A stretch of 51,951 bases of DNA from Verrucomicrobiota bacterium (GCA_026397725.1 JAPLUI010000380.1:1-51951); one strand, 5' to 3'; shown: positions 1 through 9,767, counted from the first letter of the stretch. Numbers and translations are program-made. The notes: generated from the letters alone by a model not told the origin.

Positions 1-687
1 ACCCCATCGCTCATTTGAGGGCTGCAAGCCCGTCCCATGACGCGTCTGAGGGTTGGAGAACCCTTGGATAGGCCGGGCTTTGCCGCGCTTCGCACGCCCT
101 GCGGGCAGCCTATGGCTGGCGGTCTCCGCCGATAGGACAGGGTGCCACCGGAGTGTTCAAGAGAGGAGTGTTGGTTCCTACGGAATCTCATGCGAATCCC
201 GGGCCACGATCCAACCGGGAATAACCCATGATGAAGGAGCACAGGGTTTCAACCACCGGAGGTGCCCGGACCGGAAATAGTCCATCAGATTCTCAAGCCA
301 TCAATCCGCACTGCAAATACATTCGCATTGGCATTGAAATTGCACCTTGGCTTCCGAGGGAGATATGGTCCCGGTTTTTCCGGAGTTTTGAACACCCCAG
401 GTGGGGAGCATGTCCTGGGCATCCTTCGAGCAGCGGTCCAACTCATTCACAATTTTGATAGACCACTGCCCGAAGACTGACGAGTAGGCAAGCGAGCGGG
501 TCCATTCACTGATCCTGGAACGGAATTTGGAAAACCGCGGATTACGCGGATCAAGAAATGGGAGACCGTATCACTCGCCCTTTGGGTGAAGCAACTTTCT
601 GGCGTCATCGGTGGTCACATTTATCTGTCCTTCGCGCTTAATTGAACAGGATTGGGCGTCCCCGCCTGTCGTGACCAGGTTATATGA
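1..687. other. Non-coding stretch, nothing recognised
   Basis: No reading frame here has a recognisable protein pattern. The short open frames have no family motifs, no plausible ribosome binding site, and a base composition more mixed than the genes that follow. The stretch leads directly into a transposase remnant, so it may be eroded mobile-element or intergenic DNA. The left edge of the window may also cut off the context that would explain it. Confidence 0.5.
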
Positions 688-1143
688 TGCAAGCCGTATG
701 CCAATCTGGCCTGGCTGAGCGAACACCAGGCGGACCTCGAGTTGCGGCCCTTCGGGAAAATCCACCCCGCCGGCCAGCCCCCGCTCTTTCTTTACGACGT
801 GACGAGCAGTTACCTCGAAGGCCAATACAACGCGTTCGGCTGCTTCGGCTACAACCGCGATGGCAAGCGCGGCAAACAGCAAATCGTCATCGGTCTGCTC
901 TGCGATGGGGAGGGCGTGCCGCTGGCCATCGAGGTCTTCGCCGGCAACCCCCTCGACCCGCAGACCATGACCTCCCAAATTCAAAAGGTCGCCACGCGCT
1001 GCGACGGCGGCGCGGTCACCTTCGTCGGCGACCGGGGCATGATCAAGGGTCCCCAGATCGCCGAACCCGTCACACAGGGATTTCACCACATCACGGCCAT
1101 CACCAAGCCGCAGATCGAGTCGCTGCTCAAAACGGGGGTCTAA
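688..1143 (+). pseudogene. IS1634-type (IS4 superfamily) transposase fragment
   Basis: The open frame after a TGA at 685-687 reads YANLAWLSEHQADLE, then FLYDVTSSYLEG, FGYNRDGKRGK, QIVIGLL, FVGDRGMIK and ends ITAITKPQIESLLKTGV. These blocks are typical of the middle, DDE-bearing part of IS1634-family transposases; YDVTS holds the first catalytic Asp and GDRGM the second. Family members are usually around 500-600 residues, so about 150 residues means that both the N-terminal part and the C-terminal part with the last catalytic Glu are missing. No terminal inverted repeats were found around it. It is a dead remnant. The first ATG/GTG-type start in frame (742) lies inside the conserved domain, so it is not a true start. 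Confidence 0.8.
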
Positions 1144-1269
1144 AGAACGACTTGCGCTTGCTCAGCCATGCGCCGACAAAAGGAACATCCGATGCAAAGG
1201 GCCATTGGTCAGCGCATCTCTTGCTCATTCCGGCCTCAATCCATTCGCGCCGCCATGCGGCGGACCAGT

Positions 1270-1293
1270 GGGCGGACCGGGCCGGGTCCGCCC
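1270..1293. repeat. Strong hairpin (9-bp stem, 6-nt loop)
   Basis: GGGCGGACC at 1270-1278 is followed after six bases by its exact reverse complement GGTCCGCCC at 1285-1293. No T-run follows on either strand, so it is not a classical intrinsic terminator. It lies between the transposase remnant and the FIST gene. It could be a dispersed palindromic element or a weak transcription stop upstream of the FIST gene. The rest of 1144-1403 shows no gene. Confidence 0.55.
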
Positions 1294-1403
1294 TACCTGC
1301 GTGCCAGCCGGGCCGGAATTGATTGTCGGAATTGACTTGTCACCCACCACGGGTTTCCTATGGTTGCGCCACCGCCCCGGATCTCACCCTGACCATCACC
1401 AAA

Positions 1404-2594
1404 ATGTTAGAATTCTTTTCAGCCAGCACGCGCATGGTCAACTCGCGCAATGCCATCACCGAATGCGTGGAGTCCGCGCTTGGCCACGACCAGACCTGCG
1501 ATCTGGTCATAGTACACGCGACCATTGGGCATGATTATCAGGCGCTCATCGACCGAGTGCGCGAACTGGCACCCGGGGCCCGGGTGGTGGGGGCCTCATG
1601 CTGTGGCATCGTCGGGCGTGAGGGGGTGAGTGAGTCGATGAAGGATGTGGCCATCATGGCGGTGCGCGGCAAGCAATTCGCGGTAGGGCACGTTGATGGC
1701 ATCAACGGTCGGAACGCCTACGCCAAGGCGGAGGAGTTGGCGCGGCAGTTGCGAGCGGCGCAACCGGGCATCAACATGATTTACTTCCTCGCGTCCGGCA
1801 TTGATATTGCCAATGATCGTTGCATTGCTGGGCTTGAGTCGGTGTTTGGTCCTGAGGTCACCATTTTCGGGGCCACCTCATCGGACAACATGCGTGGGGT
1901 GGTGAGCTATCAGATGGTGGATGACCAGGTGTATGAGCACGCTGCCTGGGCGGTGGGATTTGCCGATCCGACGCTGGGTGTGGACAGCCAGGCGACGCAT
2001 GGATTTCTCGCCGTTGGTGAGCCGATGACGGTCACCCGAGCGGAGGGCACGCGCCTCATCGAACTGGATGGCAAACCCGCCTGGCAGGCCTACACGGAGC
2101 GGCTTGGCTTGGATGTCGGCACGGCCACCTGCGGTGATTCGATTCCGGTCGGGGCGCTGGCCGAGCGTTTGCCGGACGCACTGGCTGCGGAGTATGGCAA
2201 TGGACACCTGCTTCGCGTGGTGACCCGACGCGATGCCGATGGCACGATGCACTACCCGACGGAGCTGCAAACCGGCACCCAGTTATGGCTCACGGTGCGT
2301 GATGAGGCGCGCATTTTTTCCGACATGGATCGGATGATGAGGCAAATGGCCGCGCGAGCCGGGGCCAGCAAGCCGGTGGCGGTTTTTCATGCCGACTGTT
2401 TGGCGCGCGGGCGATTTTTGTTCAATCGGGTGATGAAGGAGGAGTTGGTGAGTCGCATGCAGTTTCCGCTGAGCACCGATGGGGTGCCGCCGCCGTGGCT
2501 GGGGATGTATGGGTTTGGCGAATTCGCCCGGCTGGGCGGAGTGAACACCTATCACAATTACACCACCGCCATCTACGCGATCTTCCGCAAGTAA
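1404..2594 (+). CDS. FIST domain sensory protein
   Basis: A 396-residue protein with FIST_N (about residues 30-220) followed by FIST_C (about 225-385). Patterns seen include LVIVHATIGHDYQALI, VVGASCCGIVGREGV, the ATSSDNM turn and the C-terminal GMYGFGEFARLGG/NYTTAIYAIF block, which is typical of FIST_C. FIST proteins are thought to sense small ligands, possibly amino acids, and are often encoded next to or fused with histidine kinases, diguanylate cyclases or chemotaxis receptors. Here the gene faces the end of a chemosensory/phosphorelay operon, which fits a cytoplasmic input role, but it is not co-transcribed with it. The ATG at 1404 was chosen because upstream in-frame residues look non-coding; no clear Shine-Dalgarno site is present, and an ATG at 1434 is an alternative. 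No signal peptide or membrane segment is seen. Confidence 0.85.
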   Translation: MLEFFSASTRMVNSRNAITECVESALGHDQTCDLVIVHATIGHDYQALIDRVRELAPGARVVGASCCGIVGREGVSESMKDVAIMAVRGKQFAVGHVDGINGRNAYAKAEELARQLRAAQPGINMIYFLASGIDIANDRCIAGLESVFGPEVTIFGATSSDNMRGVVSYQMVDDQVYEHAAWAVGFADPTLGVDSQATHGFLAVGEPMTVTRAEGTRLIELDGKPAWQAYTERLGLDVGTATCGDSIPVGALAERLPDALAAEYGNGHLLRVVTRRDADGTMHYPTELQTGTQLWLTVRDEARIFSDMDRMMRQMAARAGASKPVAVFHADCLARGRFLFNRVMKEELVSRMQFPLSTDGVPPPWLGMYGFGEFARLGGVNTYHNYTTAIYAIFRK

Positions 2595-2665
2595 CCCTCA
2601 GCCAACATTCGAGGTTGAGCATGGGTGGTGCCATGTCATGGATTTGCGGCGGCAGCGGCGACTGC

Positions 2666-2726
2666 CTGGAGTGCGGTGGGATGGGCGCCGCCCGCCACCC
2701 CGCTTTGGCTCAAGCGGGAGAGCGGC
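2666..2726. repeat. Dispersed repeat, copy 1
   Basis: The segment beginning CTGGAGTGCGGTGGGA and ending GCGGGAGAGCGGCGG matches, in reverse orientation, 51351-51413 over about 62 bases with roughly six differences. A shorter third copy lies at 51444-51459. It sits between the converging ends of the FIST gene and the last kinase gene. Just upstream at about 2598-2620 a short imperfect hairpin (CTCAGCC/GGTTGAG) could act as a stop for the FIST gene. The repeat does not look coding. Confidence 0.75.
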
Positions 2727-2747
2727 GGGGGGGCCGGTCCGTCGGGT

Positions 2748-5700
2748 TCAGGAACCCTGCGCAGGGGGCAGCCAATTTTCCAGGACGGTTGCCAACAAGT
2801 GGGGAGTCACGGGCTTGGAGATATAGTCATTCATCCCGGCATCGAGACAATTCTGCTGATCGCCCTGCATGGCATTGGCGGTCATGGCAATGATGGGGAT
2901 GTGGGGCTTGAGGGCGGTGGAGTGGGGAGCGCGGATCAAGCGCGTGGCTTCAAGGCCGTCCATCTCGGGCATCTGCATGTCCATCAGGACCAGGTCGTAG
3001 GGGGTGGTGGTGAGGGCTTGGATGGCTTCCAAGCCGTTGGCCACCACGTCCACCTCCAAGTCCAGTTTGTTCAGGAAGCCCAGTGCCACCTTTTGGTTGA
3101 TGAGGTTGTCTTCGGCGAGCAGGACCCGCAGTCCGCGCCAGTGCGGCCTGCGGGTCGGGGGCGATGATGGCGGTGGCGGGGTCGTGGGGAGCGGGTGGAG
3201 GCAGGCGGCAAAACAGGCGGTGAACCAGAACTCCGAACCTTGGCCGACGACACTCGAGACGCCGATTTCGCCATCCATGAGGTGGACGAGTTGTTTGGAG
3301 ATGGCCAGGCCGAGGCCGGTGCCGCCGAAATGGCGGGCGGTTGAAGCGTCCATCTGGGTGAATTTTTGAAATAGCCGCGCCTGCTTGTCCGCCGGGATGC
3401 CGATTCCCGTGTCGCGCACCGCGAAGCGCACCACAATGGCAGCAGGGGTGGCCGATACCAGACTCACCTGCACGGCGACCTTGCCGTGGGGAGTGAACTT
3501 CACGGCATTGCCGGCCAGATTGAGGAGGATCTGGCGCAGTCGGCCGGGGTCGCCGCAGACACAGGCCGGCACGTCTGGAGCGGTGTCGCAACTGAATTCG
3601 AGGCCCATTTTTTGGGCTTGCGGGGCCAGCAGTGCCGCGAAGTTGGCGAGCAGGGAGGTGAGGTTGAAGTCGAGGATTTCCAGGTCGAGTTTGCCGGCTT
3701 CGATTTTGGAGAAGTCCAGGATGTCGTTGATGAGGCATAGGAGGGCTTCGCCGCTGGTGCGCACGATTTCGGCGCAATGGTGCTGCTCGGGGTTGAGCGG
3801 GGTGTCTAGCAAAAGGTCGGTCATGCCGATGATGCCGTTCATGGGGGTGCGGATTTCATGGCTCATGTTGGCCAGGAACTCGCTTTTGGCGAGGTTGGCG
3901 ATTTGGGCCTGCTTGGACATTTCGGTGGCGTGGGCGGTGGCCTCTTCGAGTTTGCGGTTGGTTTCGAGGAGTGCCGCCCCGGCACGCTTGCGGGCGGTGA
4001 TGTCGTGGAAGGTCCAGATTCTGCCGTGGTTGATGCCGTCCCGATCCAGCACCGGTGCCGAATACCGCTCCAACACCATGCCATTTTTGAATTCGATTTC
4101 GTCATGGCTGGTTTCGTGGTGGTGCTCGTAAAGGTACATGACCTTGGCCAGGAATGGTGCGGGCTCCTTGGTCAAGCTCACGACATGCTTGAGCAGGGCG
4201 GAGTCATCCTCGTCGGCGAGGATCGGTGCGGGGACCTGGAACATCTCATCGATGCGCTGGTTTTTGAGGATCCGTTTGCCGTGTTCGTCGATCACCAGGA
4301 TGCCGTCAAGAGTGGCGTTGGTCTGGGCTTCAAGCAACGCGGTTTTCAGGCGCAGCACATCCTCGGCCTGTTTGCGTTCGGTGATGTCAAAGATGATGAA
4401 GTGGAGGATACTGCGTTTGCCAAACTGGATGAGGCTGGTCGCCACTTCCACATCCCGCAGCGAGTCATCCGACAAGCGGTGTTGAAACTGGAGCCGCAGG
4501 CTCTGTCGCTGCGTGACGGAGGCCATGAGTTGGAGGGTTTCGGCAGCGGGCAGGGTGTTGATGTCGGTGATGCGCATGGCCAGCAAGCGCTCATGCGGAT
4601 AGCCGTAAAAGCCGAGTGCGGCGGCATTGGCGTCCAGGATGGCTCCATCGGTGGGATCGATGAGGAGCATCATCGCTGAATTCTTGGCGAATTGATTGCG
4701 GTAGGATTGTTCGCTTTCCCGCAGTTCGGCAGTTCGCATGGCCACCAAGTGCTCGAGTTTTTCGCGGCGGCGGAGCAGGACGCTGATGACGATGGCGAGC
4801 GCGGCGGTGAGGGCCAAGCCGGTGAGGGTGGTGCGCCATGCGGCGCGTGCCGGGTGCAAGCTGAGGAAGGCCGGACCGGCGTGGGCGGTCACGGCGAAGG
4901 TTTTGCCAAAGGCCAGGATGGGACGCGTCACGGTGGTGGCTGTGGCAGGAGGGTTGGTGGTTTCCCAGTCGGCGGCGAGAGTTTCGGGCGGGGCGTCCGC
5001 GCGTAGCAGCGAGAGTTCGAGGAGTGCCGGGTTGTCGGGTACCGCGTTATGCAGCAGGGTGCCCAGGCGCAGCACCGCCAAGACGAAGCCGCGCAAGCGC
5101 GGCGTTTGCGCGTCGTCAAAAACCGGCCGACAGATCAGCATGCCATTTTGATGGCCGGTTTCCTGGACCAGAGTGACGGGGGCGGTGCCGCAGCTCAGGC
5201 CGCTGCGAGCGGCGGCTTCCAGCGCCTCGCGGCGCAGCGGGTCCGAGCCGAGGTCGAAGCCCAGAGCGGGTTCGTTGCCGGCTACGGGTGCCACCTGTGC
5301 GACGGGATAGTAGCTGGCGCGGCCGGTGGCAGGGAGGGGTTTGCCCTGCGCGTCCATTTGCCAGATGGCAAAGTCTTGCGATCCGGTGCTGCGGGTTTGG
5401 GCTTCGAAGCGGGAGAGGTCTGCGGCCGGCACGACCGGGATCCACTCCCAGGCCTGGACGGCGGGGTTGTTTGTTAGATAGGTGGCGAAGTGTTGGAACG
5501 CCTTGGGAGGGACCTCCTCGTCGCTTTCGTAGAAACGGGCGAGGCTTTCCAGTTCGGTGCGGAGGAGGATGTGGAGCGTATCGGCAATGGCGTCGGTGTG
5601 GTTGGTGGCGAATTGTAGAAAGGCGACTTGGCGGTTATCGGTTTCGCGTTGATGGCCGCTGTAGGCGGCGAAGGCCGTGAGCACGGTGCCGACGATGATT

Positions 5701-6401
5701 GCCAGGGTCGGTTCGAGGTGGCGCAACCAGCGCGGCGGCGGGCCGGGGCGGCGGGCACGGTTGGCTAACAGAGCCGCACCCAGCAGCAGCAGAGCCGTGA
5801 GTGCCAAGGTGAGCAAGGCGGGCGGCAGCGCGGCGCGGGCGAGCATCCGATTCCAGTCGCGGGCATCGATGTCCATGCCAAGCACGGCGGGGATGGGGCC
5901 GGTGGGCGTGGAGGTGATCGGGACCATCGCCGAGATCCAGACGCCCCATTCATCAGGGAGCGGGCCTTCGACGAAGGGCACTTTCGTATCGAACGAGTTG
6001 CGAAGTTCTGGCGAAGCCTCGTCATAGATTTTGCCTGGCGGGGCTTCGTTTTCCGTTCCGACGTCCATGAAGAAAAACAGTTTGCCGTTGGGGTGGCGGC
6101 CGATGAGATAGAGGAAGCGGCATTGCGGGTAGGCCGTGCGGACGGCGGCGAGTTGCGCTTTGAGTTGGAGATACTCGGGGTTCAGGAGGTCGGCGTCGGT
6201 GCCGGTGAGCGCCTGGAGACTTGCGGGATTGAGGGCATGGGCGAGTCCTTGGGATTGCCGCAGCAGGGAGGCGCGCATGTCGCGGTCGGTCCGGATCACG
6301 GTGTACCAGGCCAACAGTGCGCCGGCCACCAGGATGGCTAGCAGCAGTGCGGCCAGTGCGGCCATGGTCCTGCGGGATTGAGTGGGCATTGAAGGTTCCA
6401 T
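2748..6401 (-). CDS. Hybrid histidine kinase with CHASE and PAS domains
   Basis: A 1217-residue membrane kinase. Order: TM helix (about 13-33); extracytoplasmic sensor module (about 40-185, with NPEYLQLKAQL, CRFLYLIGR, FFFMDVG and LGMDIDARDWNR); TM pair (about 192-250); CHASE-like domain (about 255-490, including WEWIPVV and GFDLGSDPLRREAL); TM (about 530-550); two PAS domains (about 575-690 and 700-820); HisKA with phospho-acceptor His848 in NMSHEIRTP; HATPase with NAVKFTP, DTGIGIP and GTGLGLAIS; and a C-terminal receiver (LLAEDN, LVLMDMQMPEMDG, SKPVTP). It is the last gene of the operon and a close paralogue of the preceding one. Starting at 6401 leaves a 14-bp gap after the upstream stop; 6389 is an equally possible ATG, and the longer 6449 start would overlap the upstream gene. 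No strong ribosome binding site decides between them. Confidence 0.88.
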   Translation of the reverse strand: MEPSMPTQSRRTMAALAALLLAILVAGALLAWYTVIRTDRDMRASLLRQSQGLAHALNPASLQALTGTDADLLNPEYLQLKAQLAAVRTAYPQCRFLYLIGRHPNGKLFFFMDVGTENEAPPGKIYDEASPELRNSFDTKVPFVEGPLPDEWGVWISAMVPITSTPTGPIPAVLGMDIDARDWNRMLARAALPPALLTLALTALLLLGAALLANRARRPGPPPRWLRHLEPTLAIIVGTVLTAFAAYSGHQRETDNRQVAFLQFATNHTDAIADTLHILLRTELESLARFYESDEEVPPKAFQHFATYLTNNPAVQAWEWIPVVPAADLSRFEAQTRSTGSQDFAIWQMDAQGKPLPATGRASYYPVAQVAPVAGNEPALGFDLGSDPLRREALEAAARSGLSCGTAPVTLVQETGHQNGMLICRPVFDDAQTPRLRGFVLAVLRLGTLLHNAVPDNPALLELSLLRADAPPETLAADWETTNPPATATTVTRPILAFGKTFAVTAHAGPAFLSLHPARAAWRTTLTGLALTAALAIVISVLLRRREKLEHLVAMRTAELRESEQSYRNQFAKNSAMMLLIDPTDGAILDANAAALGFYGYPHERLLAMRITDINTLPAAETLQLMASVTQRQSLRLQFQHRLSDDSLRDVEVATSLIQFGKRSILHFIIFDITERKQAEDVLRLKTALLEAQTNATLDGILVIDEHGKRILKNQRIDEMFQVPAPILADEDDSALLKHVVSLTKEPAPFLAKVMYLYEHHHETSHDEIEFKNGMVLERYSAPVLDRDGINHGRIWTFHDITARKRAGAALLETNRKLEEATAHATEMSKQAQIANLAKSEFLANMSHEIRTPMNGIIGMTDLLLDTPLNPEQHHCAEIVRTSGEALLCLINDILDFSKIEAGKLDLEILDFNLTSLLANFAALLAPQAQKMGLEFSCDTAPDVPACVCGDPGRLRQILLNLAGNAVKFTPHGKVAVQVSLVSATPAAIVVRFAVRDTGIGIPADKQARLFQKFTQMDASTARHFGGTGLGLAISKQLVHLMDGEIGVSSVVGQGSEFWFTACFAACLHPLPTTPPPPSSPPTRRPHWRGLRVLLAEDNLINQKVALGFLNKLDLEVDVVANGLEAIQALTTTPYDLVLMDMQMPEMDGLEATRLIRAPHSTALKPHIPIIAMTANAMQGDQQNCLDAGMNDYISKPVTPHLLATVLENWLPPAQGS

Positions 6402-6415
6402 CAGGGGTTGCAGTG

Positions 6416-9400
6416 TTAGGAATTGCCGGCGTGCGGTGCGGGCAGCCATTTTTCCATGGCGCTGGCCAACGAGTGGGGCGTCACGGGTTTGGAGATATAG
6501 TCATTCATCCCGGCATCGAGGCATTTTTGCTGATCGTTGAGCATGGCATTGGCGGTCATGGCGATGATCGGGAGGTGGGGATTGCGGGCGGTGGAGTGTG
6601 GGCTGCGGATCAAGCGCGTGGCTTCCAGTCCGTCCATTTCGGGCATTTGCACATCCATCAGGACGAGGTCGTAGGGAAGGGCTGCGAGGGAGCTGATGGC
6701 TTCAGCGCCGTTGGCCACCACGTCCGCATGCAGGCCCAATTTTCCCAGGAAGCCCAAGGCCACCTTTTGGTTGATGATGTTATCCTCGGCGAGCAGGATG
6801 CGACAAGCACTCCAATGTGGCAATGGCTGGGTGCGTGCCGGGGCCTGCGTTTTGGCCATTGGCGTGTTGGTGAGCAGGCTGTGGAGGAGATCCGCCTTGC
6901 GTGCCGGCTTGGTCAGGCAGGCGGACAAGCCAAGGTCCGCCACGGACTGATCGGGGCCGGGCTGGCCCAGCGAGGTGAGCAGCACGAGGCGGATGGCTTG
7001 CAGTGTGGGGTCGGCGCGGATGGCCCGGGCCAGGGTCGCACCGTCCATGCCGGGCATTTGCATATCCAGGATGACGGTATGGAACGGATCGGCGGCGGCC
7101 CTGGCGCGGGCGAGCATGAGCAGGGCGGTGGGGCCGTCGGGGGCTTCGGCGACGCGCACGCCCCAGGCGCCGAGTTGGATGGTGAGGACCTCGCGGTTGG
7201 TGGCATTGTCATCGACGATGAGGAGGTGGGTGCCCTGCAAGGAGGACGCTTGCTGAGTGGCTGGCAGCGGCCCCTCGGGTCTGGCAAAACGGACGCTGAA
7301 CCAGAACTCCGAACCATGGCCGACGCTGCTGGTGACGCCGATTTCGCCGCCCATCATCTCGACGAAACGCTTGGAGATGGCCAAGCCCAGGCCGGTGCCG
7401 CCATAATGGCGGGCCGTAGAGGCGTCCACCTGGGTGAACTTGTCGAATAAGAACGCCAGCTTGTCTGACGGAATGCCGATGCCGGTGTCGCGCACCGTAA
7501 AGCGCACCACGACGGCGAGGTCGGTGGCTGAGATCAGGCTCGCCCGCACGGCGACCTCACCGTGCGGCGTGAATTTCACGGCATTGCCAGCGAGGTTGAG
7601 GAGGATTTGGCGCAGCCGGCTGGGATCGCCGCGGAGGTAGGTGGGCACGTCCGGGGCGGCGGCGCAGATGAATTCGAGACCTTTGTCATGAGCGTGCAGG
7701 GCCAGCAGTTCCGCGAAATCGTCAAGCACGGCGGACAGGTCGAAGTCGAGAACTTCCAAGTCGAGTTTACCCGCCTCGATTTTGGAGAAGTCAAGGATGT
7801 CATTGATGATGCCGAGGAGGGATTCGCCGCTGAGGCGGATGGTTTCGGCATACTTGCGCTGTTCGTCGCTGAGTGGGGAATCCAGCAGCAGGCTGGTCAT
7901 GCCGATGACGCCATTCATGGGGGTGCGGATTTCATGGCTCATGTTGGCCAGGAACTCGCTCTTGGCGACGTTGGCCAGTTCGGCCTGGAACGCCATCTCA
8001 TTGGCGCGGGTGGTGGCGGCTTCGAGTTTGCAGTTGGATTCCAGGAGTTGCTGCTCGGCGAGCTTGCGCTCGGTGACGTCGCGCATGATGCCCACGGCAT
8101 GCCAGCGGTGGTGGATGTGAACTGCTGAAAGCGATAACTGCACCGAGATTTCCCGACCATCCTTGCGACAGGCGACCAGGTCCAGGGTTTTGCCCACGAC
8201 GTCGCCGTGTCCGGTCTGTTGAAACACCGGAAAGGCGGCGAGGTGGGCGGCGTGATAACGCGAGGGCACGATGAAGGTGTGCAGGTTGCGGCCGATCGCC
8301 TCGGCAGCGGAAAAGCCGAGCATGCGCTCGGCGGCTGGATTCCAATAGGAGACATGGCCTTCATGGTCCATCATGAGGATGGCATCCTGAGCGGAGTCGG
8401 TGATGGCACGCATGCGGGCTTCGCCCTCGCGCAGCGTCGTCTGCATTTGCTCGTTGCGGGTGAGTTGTTGGCTGATGTTGCGCGAGGCGAGTCCCAGGCC
8501 GAGCAGGCCGAGCACATATAACACCAGGAACTTGAGGCCCAGGACGAGGGTGTTCAAGTGGCCGTAGGCGAGGTATGGCTGTAATGGGACAGTCACGCTT
8601 GCGACGCTGCAGACCTCCCCGGGGCGATACCCTTGGTCCTGATGACAAGTCAGGCACTGCTGTTGCATGACGAGCGGTGCCAGGTAACGCAAAACCGGCT
8701 GTCCGTCGCTCACCTCGACGGCACTGATCTCGACTGCGCCAGCTTTGATAGGCAGCAGGGATTTGGTTTCCATGGCATCGGGCGGATTTTCCAGGCTGGA
8801 CAACCTGAGTCCGAGTGAATGGGTGTGAACGCCAGTGCTCGCCGCTTTGAACGCATGTGACTCCTGCGTCATGAATGCGGGTTCCAACAAAAGCAAATAC
8901 CGCTGGTAGAGGCTGCGAGCTTCCATTTGAGCCAGATCCATGGCGGTTTGGCTGGCACCCTTGGAGGTGAGCCACAGGAGTCCCGCGACAATCAAGGTCC
9001 ATAACAGGGCAAATCCCAGAGCGTAGGACCTGAGGTTGAAGATGCGTGGTGGTTGGCGCTCCAACCGGTATTCCGGTTGCACTTGTGCAGTCACCCGGTG
9101 GGCAGTTGGCATGATGCGGCGCAGCGCGGGAATGAGCGCCAGCAAGGCCAGCAAGGTCGAGACCACCGGCCAGATCGCGGCGGTGGCCACGTCCCAGTTC
9201 CAGACGCGGGCGTCGATGTCCATGCCCAGCACGGCGAGCATGGTCCCGGTTTGCGGGTCGGCCAGGGGCACCAGCGCGGTGATCCAGGTGCCCCAGCGGT
9301 CGCTGACGGGGCCTTCGACGGCTGCGGTTTGGGTGTCAAACACGCGGCGATAGCCTGCCGCAACCTCGGTATAGATCTGCCCGGCAGCAGACTCGTCCTT

Positions 9401-9745
9401 GGAGCCGACCGGTTCGCTATCCACGAAGAAAAACACCTCGCCGTTGGCCAGGCGACCCATGAGATAGATGAACCGGCATTGCGGGTCAGCCGAACGCATG
9501 TCAGCGAGTTGGTTTTTCAACTGGAGGTAATCCGGGCTGGCGAGGTCGGCGGCGGTGCCGGTGAGCGCCTTGAGGCGATCCACATTCACTGCCTTGACGA
9601 CCATCTGGGTCTGCCGCAGCAGGACGTCACGCTTGGAGCGGTCGGCGCGGGCCAGCGTCCACCATGAGCCCAACACACCGGCGGCTAACAGGGCGAGCAG
9701 CAGTGCCGCCGCCGCCGCTTTCATCACCCGTGGATCACGATTCAT
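6416..9745 (-). CDS. Hybrid histidine kinase with Tll0287-like heme-type segment and two receivers
   Basis: A 1109-residue membrane kinase. Order: TM (about 8-28); the same extracytoplasmic sensor module as its neighbour (about 40-185, with SPDYLQLKNQL, CRFIYLMGR, FFFVDSE and LGMDIDAR); TM segments (about 188-210 and 242-262); a second sensor (about 265-400) resembling DUF3365/Tll0287-like domains, with CLTCH at 364-368; TM (about 400-422); PAS (about 445-560); HisKA with His604 in NMSHEIRTP; HATPase (NAVKFTP, DTGIGIP, GTGLGLAIS); and two receivers in series (LLIVDDN/VILDMQMPGMDG, then LLAEDN/LVLMDVQMPEMDG). CxxCH is the covalent c-type heme motif, so redox or gas sensing is a reasonable inference but is unproven. 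The start at 9745 follows the upstream stop by 22 bp; earlier in-frame residues overlap the upstream gene and look non-coding. Confidence 0.88.
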   Translation of the reverse strand: MNRDPRVMKAAAAALLLALLAAGVLGSWWTLARADRSKRDVLLRQTQMVVKAVNVDRLKALTGTAADLASPDYLQLKNQLADMRSADPQCRFIYLMGRLANGEVFFFVDSEPVGSKDESAAGQIYTEVAAGYRRVFDTQTAAVEGPVSDRWGTWITALVPLADPQTGTMLAVLGMDIDARVWNWDVATAAIWPVVSTLLALLALIPALRRIMPTAHRVTAQVQPEYRLERQPPRIFNLRSYALGFALLWTLIVAGLLWLTSKGASQTAMDLAQMEARSLYQRYLLLLEPAFMTQESHAFKAASTGVHTHSLGLRLSSLENPPDAMETKSLLPIKAGAVEISAVEVSDGQPVLRYLAPLVMQQQCLTCHQDQGYRPGEVCSVASVTVPLQPYLAYGHLNTLVLGLKFLVLYVLGLLGLGLASRNISQQLTRNEQMQTTLREGEARMRAITDSAQDAILMMDHEGHVSYWNPAAERMLGFSAAEAIGRNLHTFIVPSRYHAAHLAAFPVFQQTGHGDVVGKTLDLVACRKDGREISVQLSLSAVHIHHRWHAVGIMRDVTERKLAEQQLLESNCKLEAATTRANEMAFQAELANVAKSEFLANMSHEIRTPMNGVIGMTSLLLDSPLSDEQRKYAETIRLSGESLLGIINDILDFSKIEAGKLDLEVLDFDLSAVLDDFAELLALHAHDKGLEFICAAAPDVPTYLRGDPSRLRQILLNLAGNAVKFTPHGEVAVRASLISATDLAVVVRFTVRDTGIGIPSDKLAFLFDKFTQVDASTARHYGGTGLGLAISKRFVEMMGGEIGVTSSVGHGSEFWFSVRFARPEGPLPATQQASSLQGTHLLIVDDNATNREVLTIQLGAWGVRVAEAPDGPTALLMLARARAAADPFHTVILDMQMPGMDGATLARAIRADPTLQAIRLVLLTSLGQPGPDQSVADLGLSACLTKPARKADLLHSLLTNTPMAKTQAPARTQPLPHWSACRILLAEDNIINQKVALGFLGKLGLHADVVANGAEAISSLAALPYDLVLMDVQMPEMDGLEATRLIRSPHSTARNPHLPIIAMTANAMLNDQQKCLDAGMNDYISKPVTPHSLASAMEKWLPAPHAGNS

Positions 9746-9767
9746 TGCAGGGTGGCATGAGTTGAGT

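Noticed and set aside
571..1089. Minus-strand open frame of 172 codons over the transposase remnant
   Set aside because: It is the mirror of the IS1634-like coding strand, where all conserved motifs lie on the plus strand.
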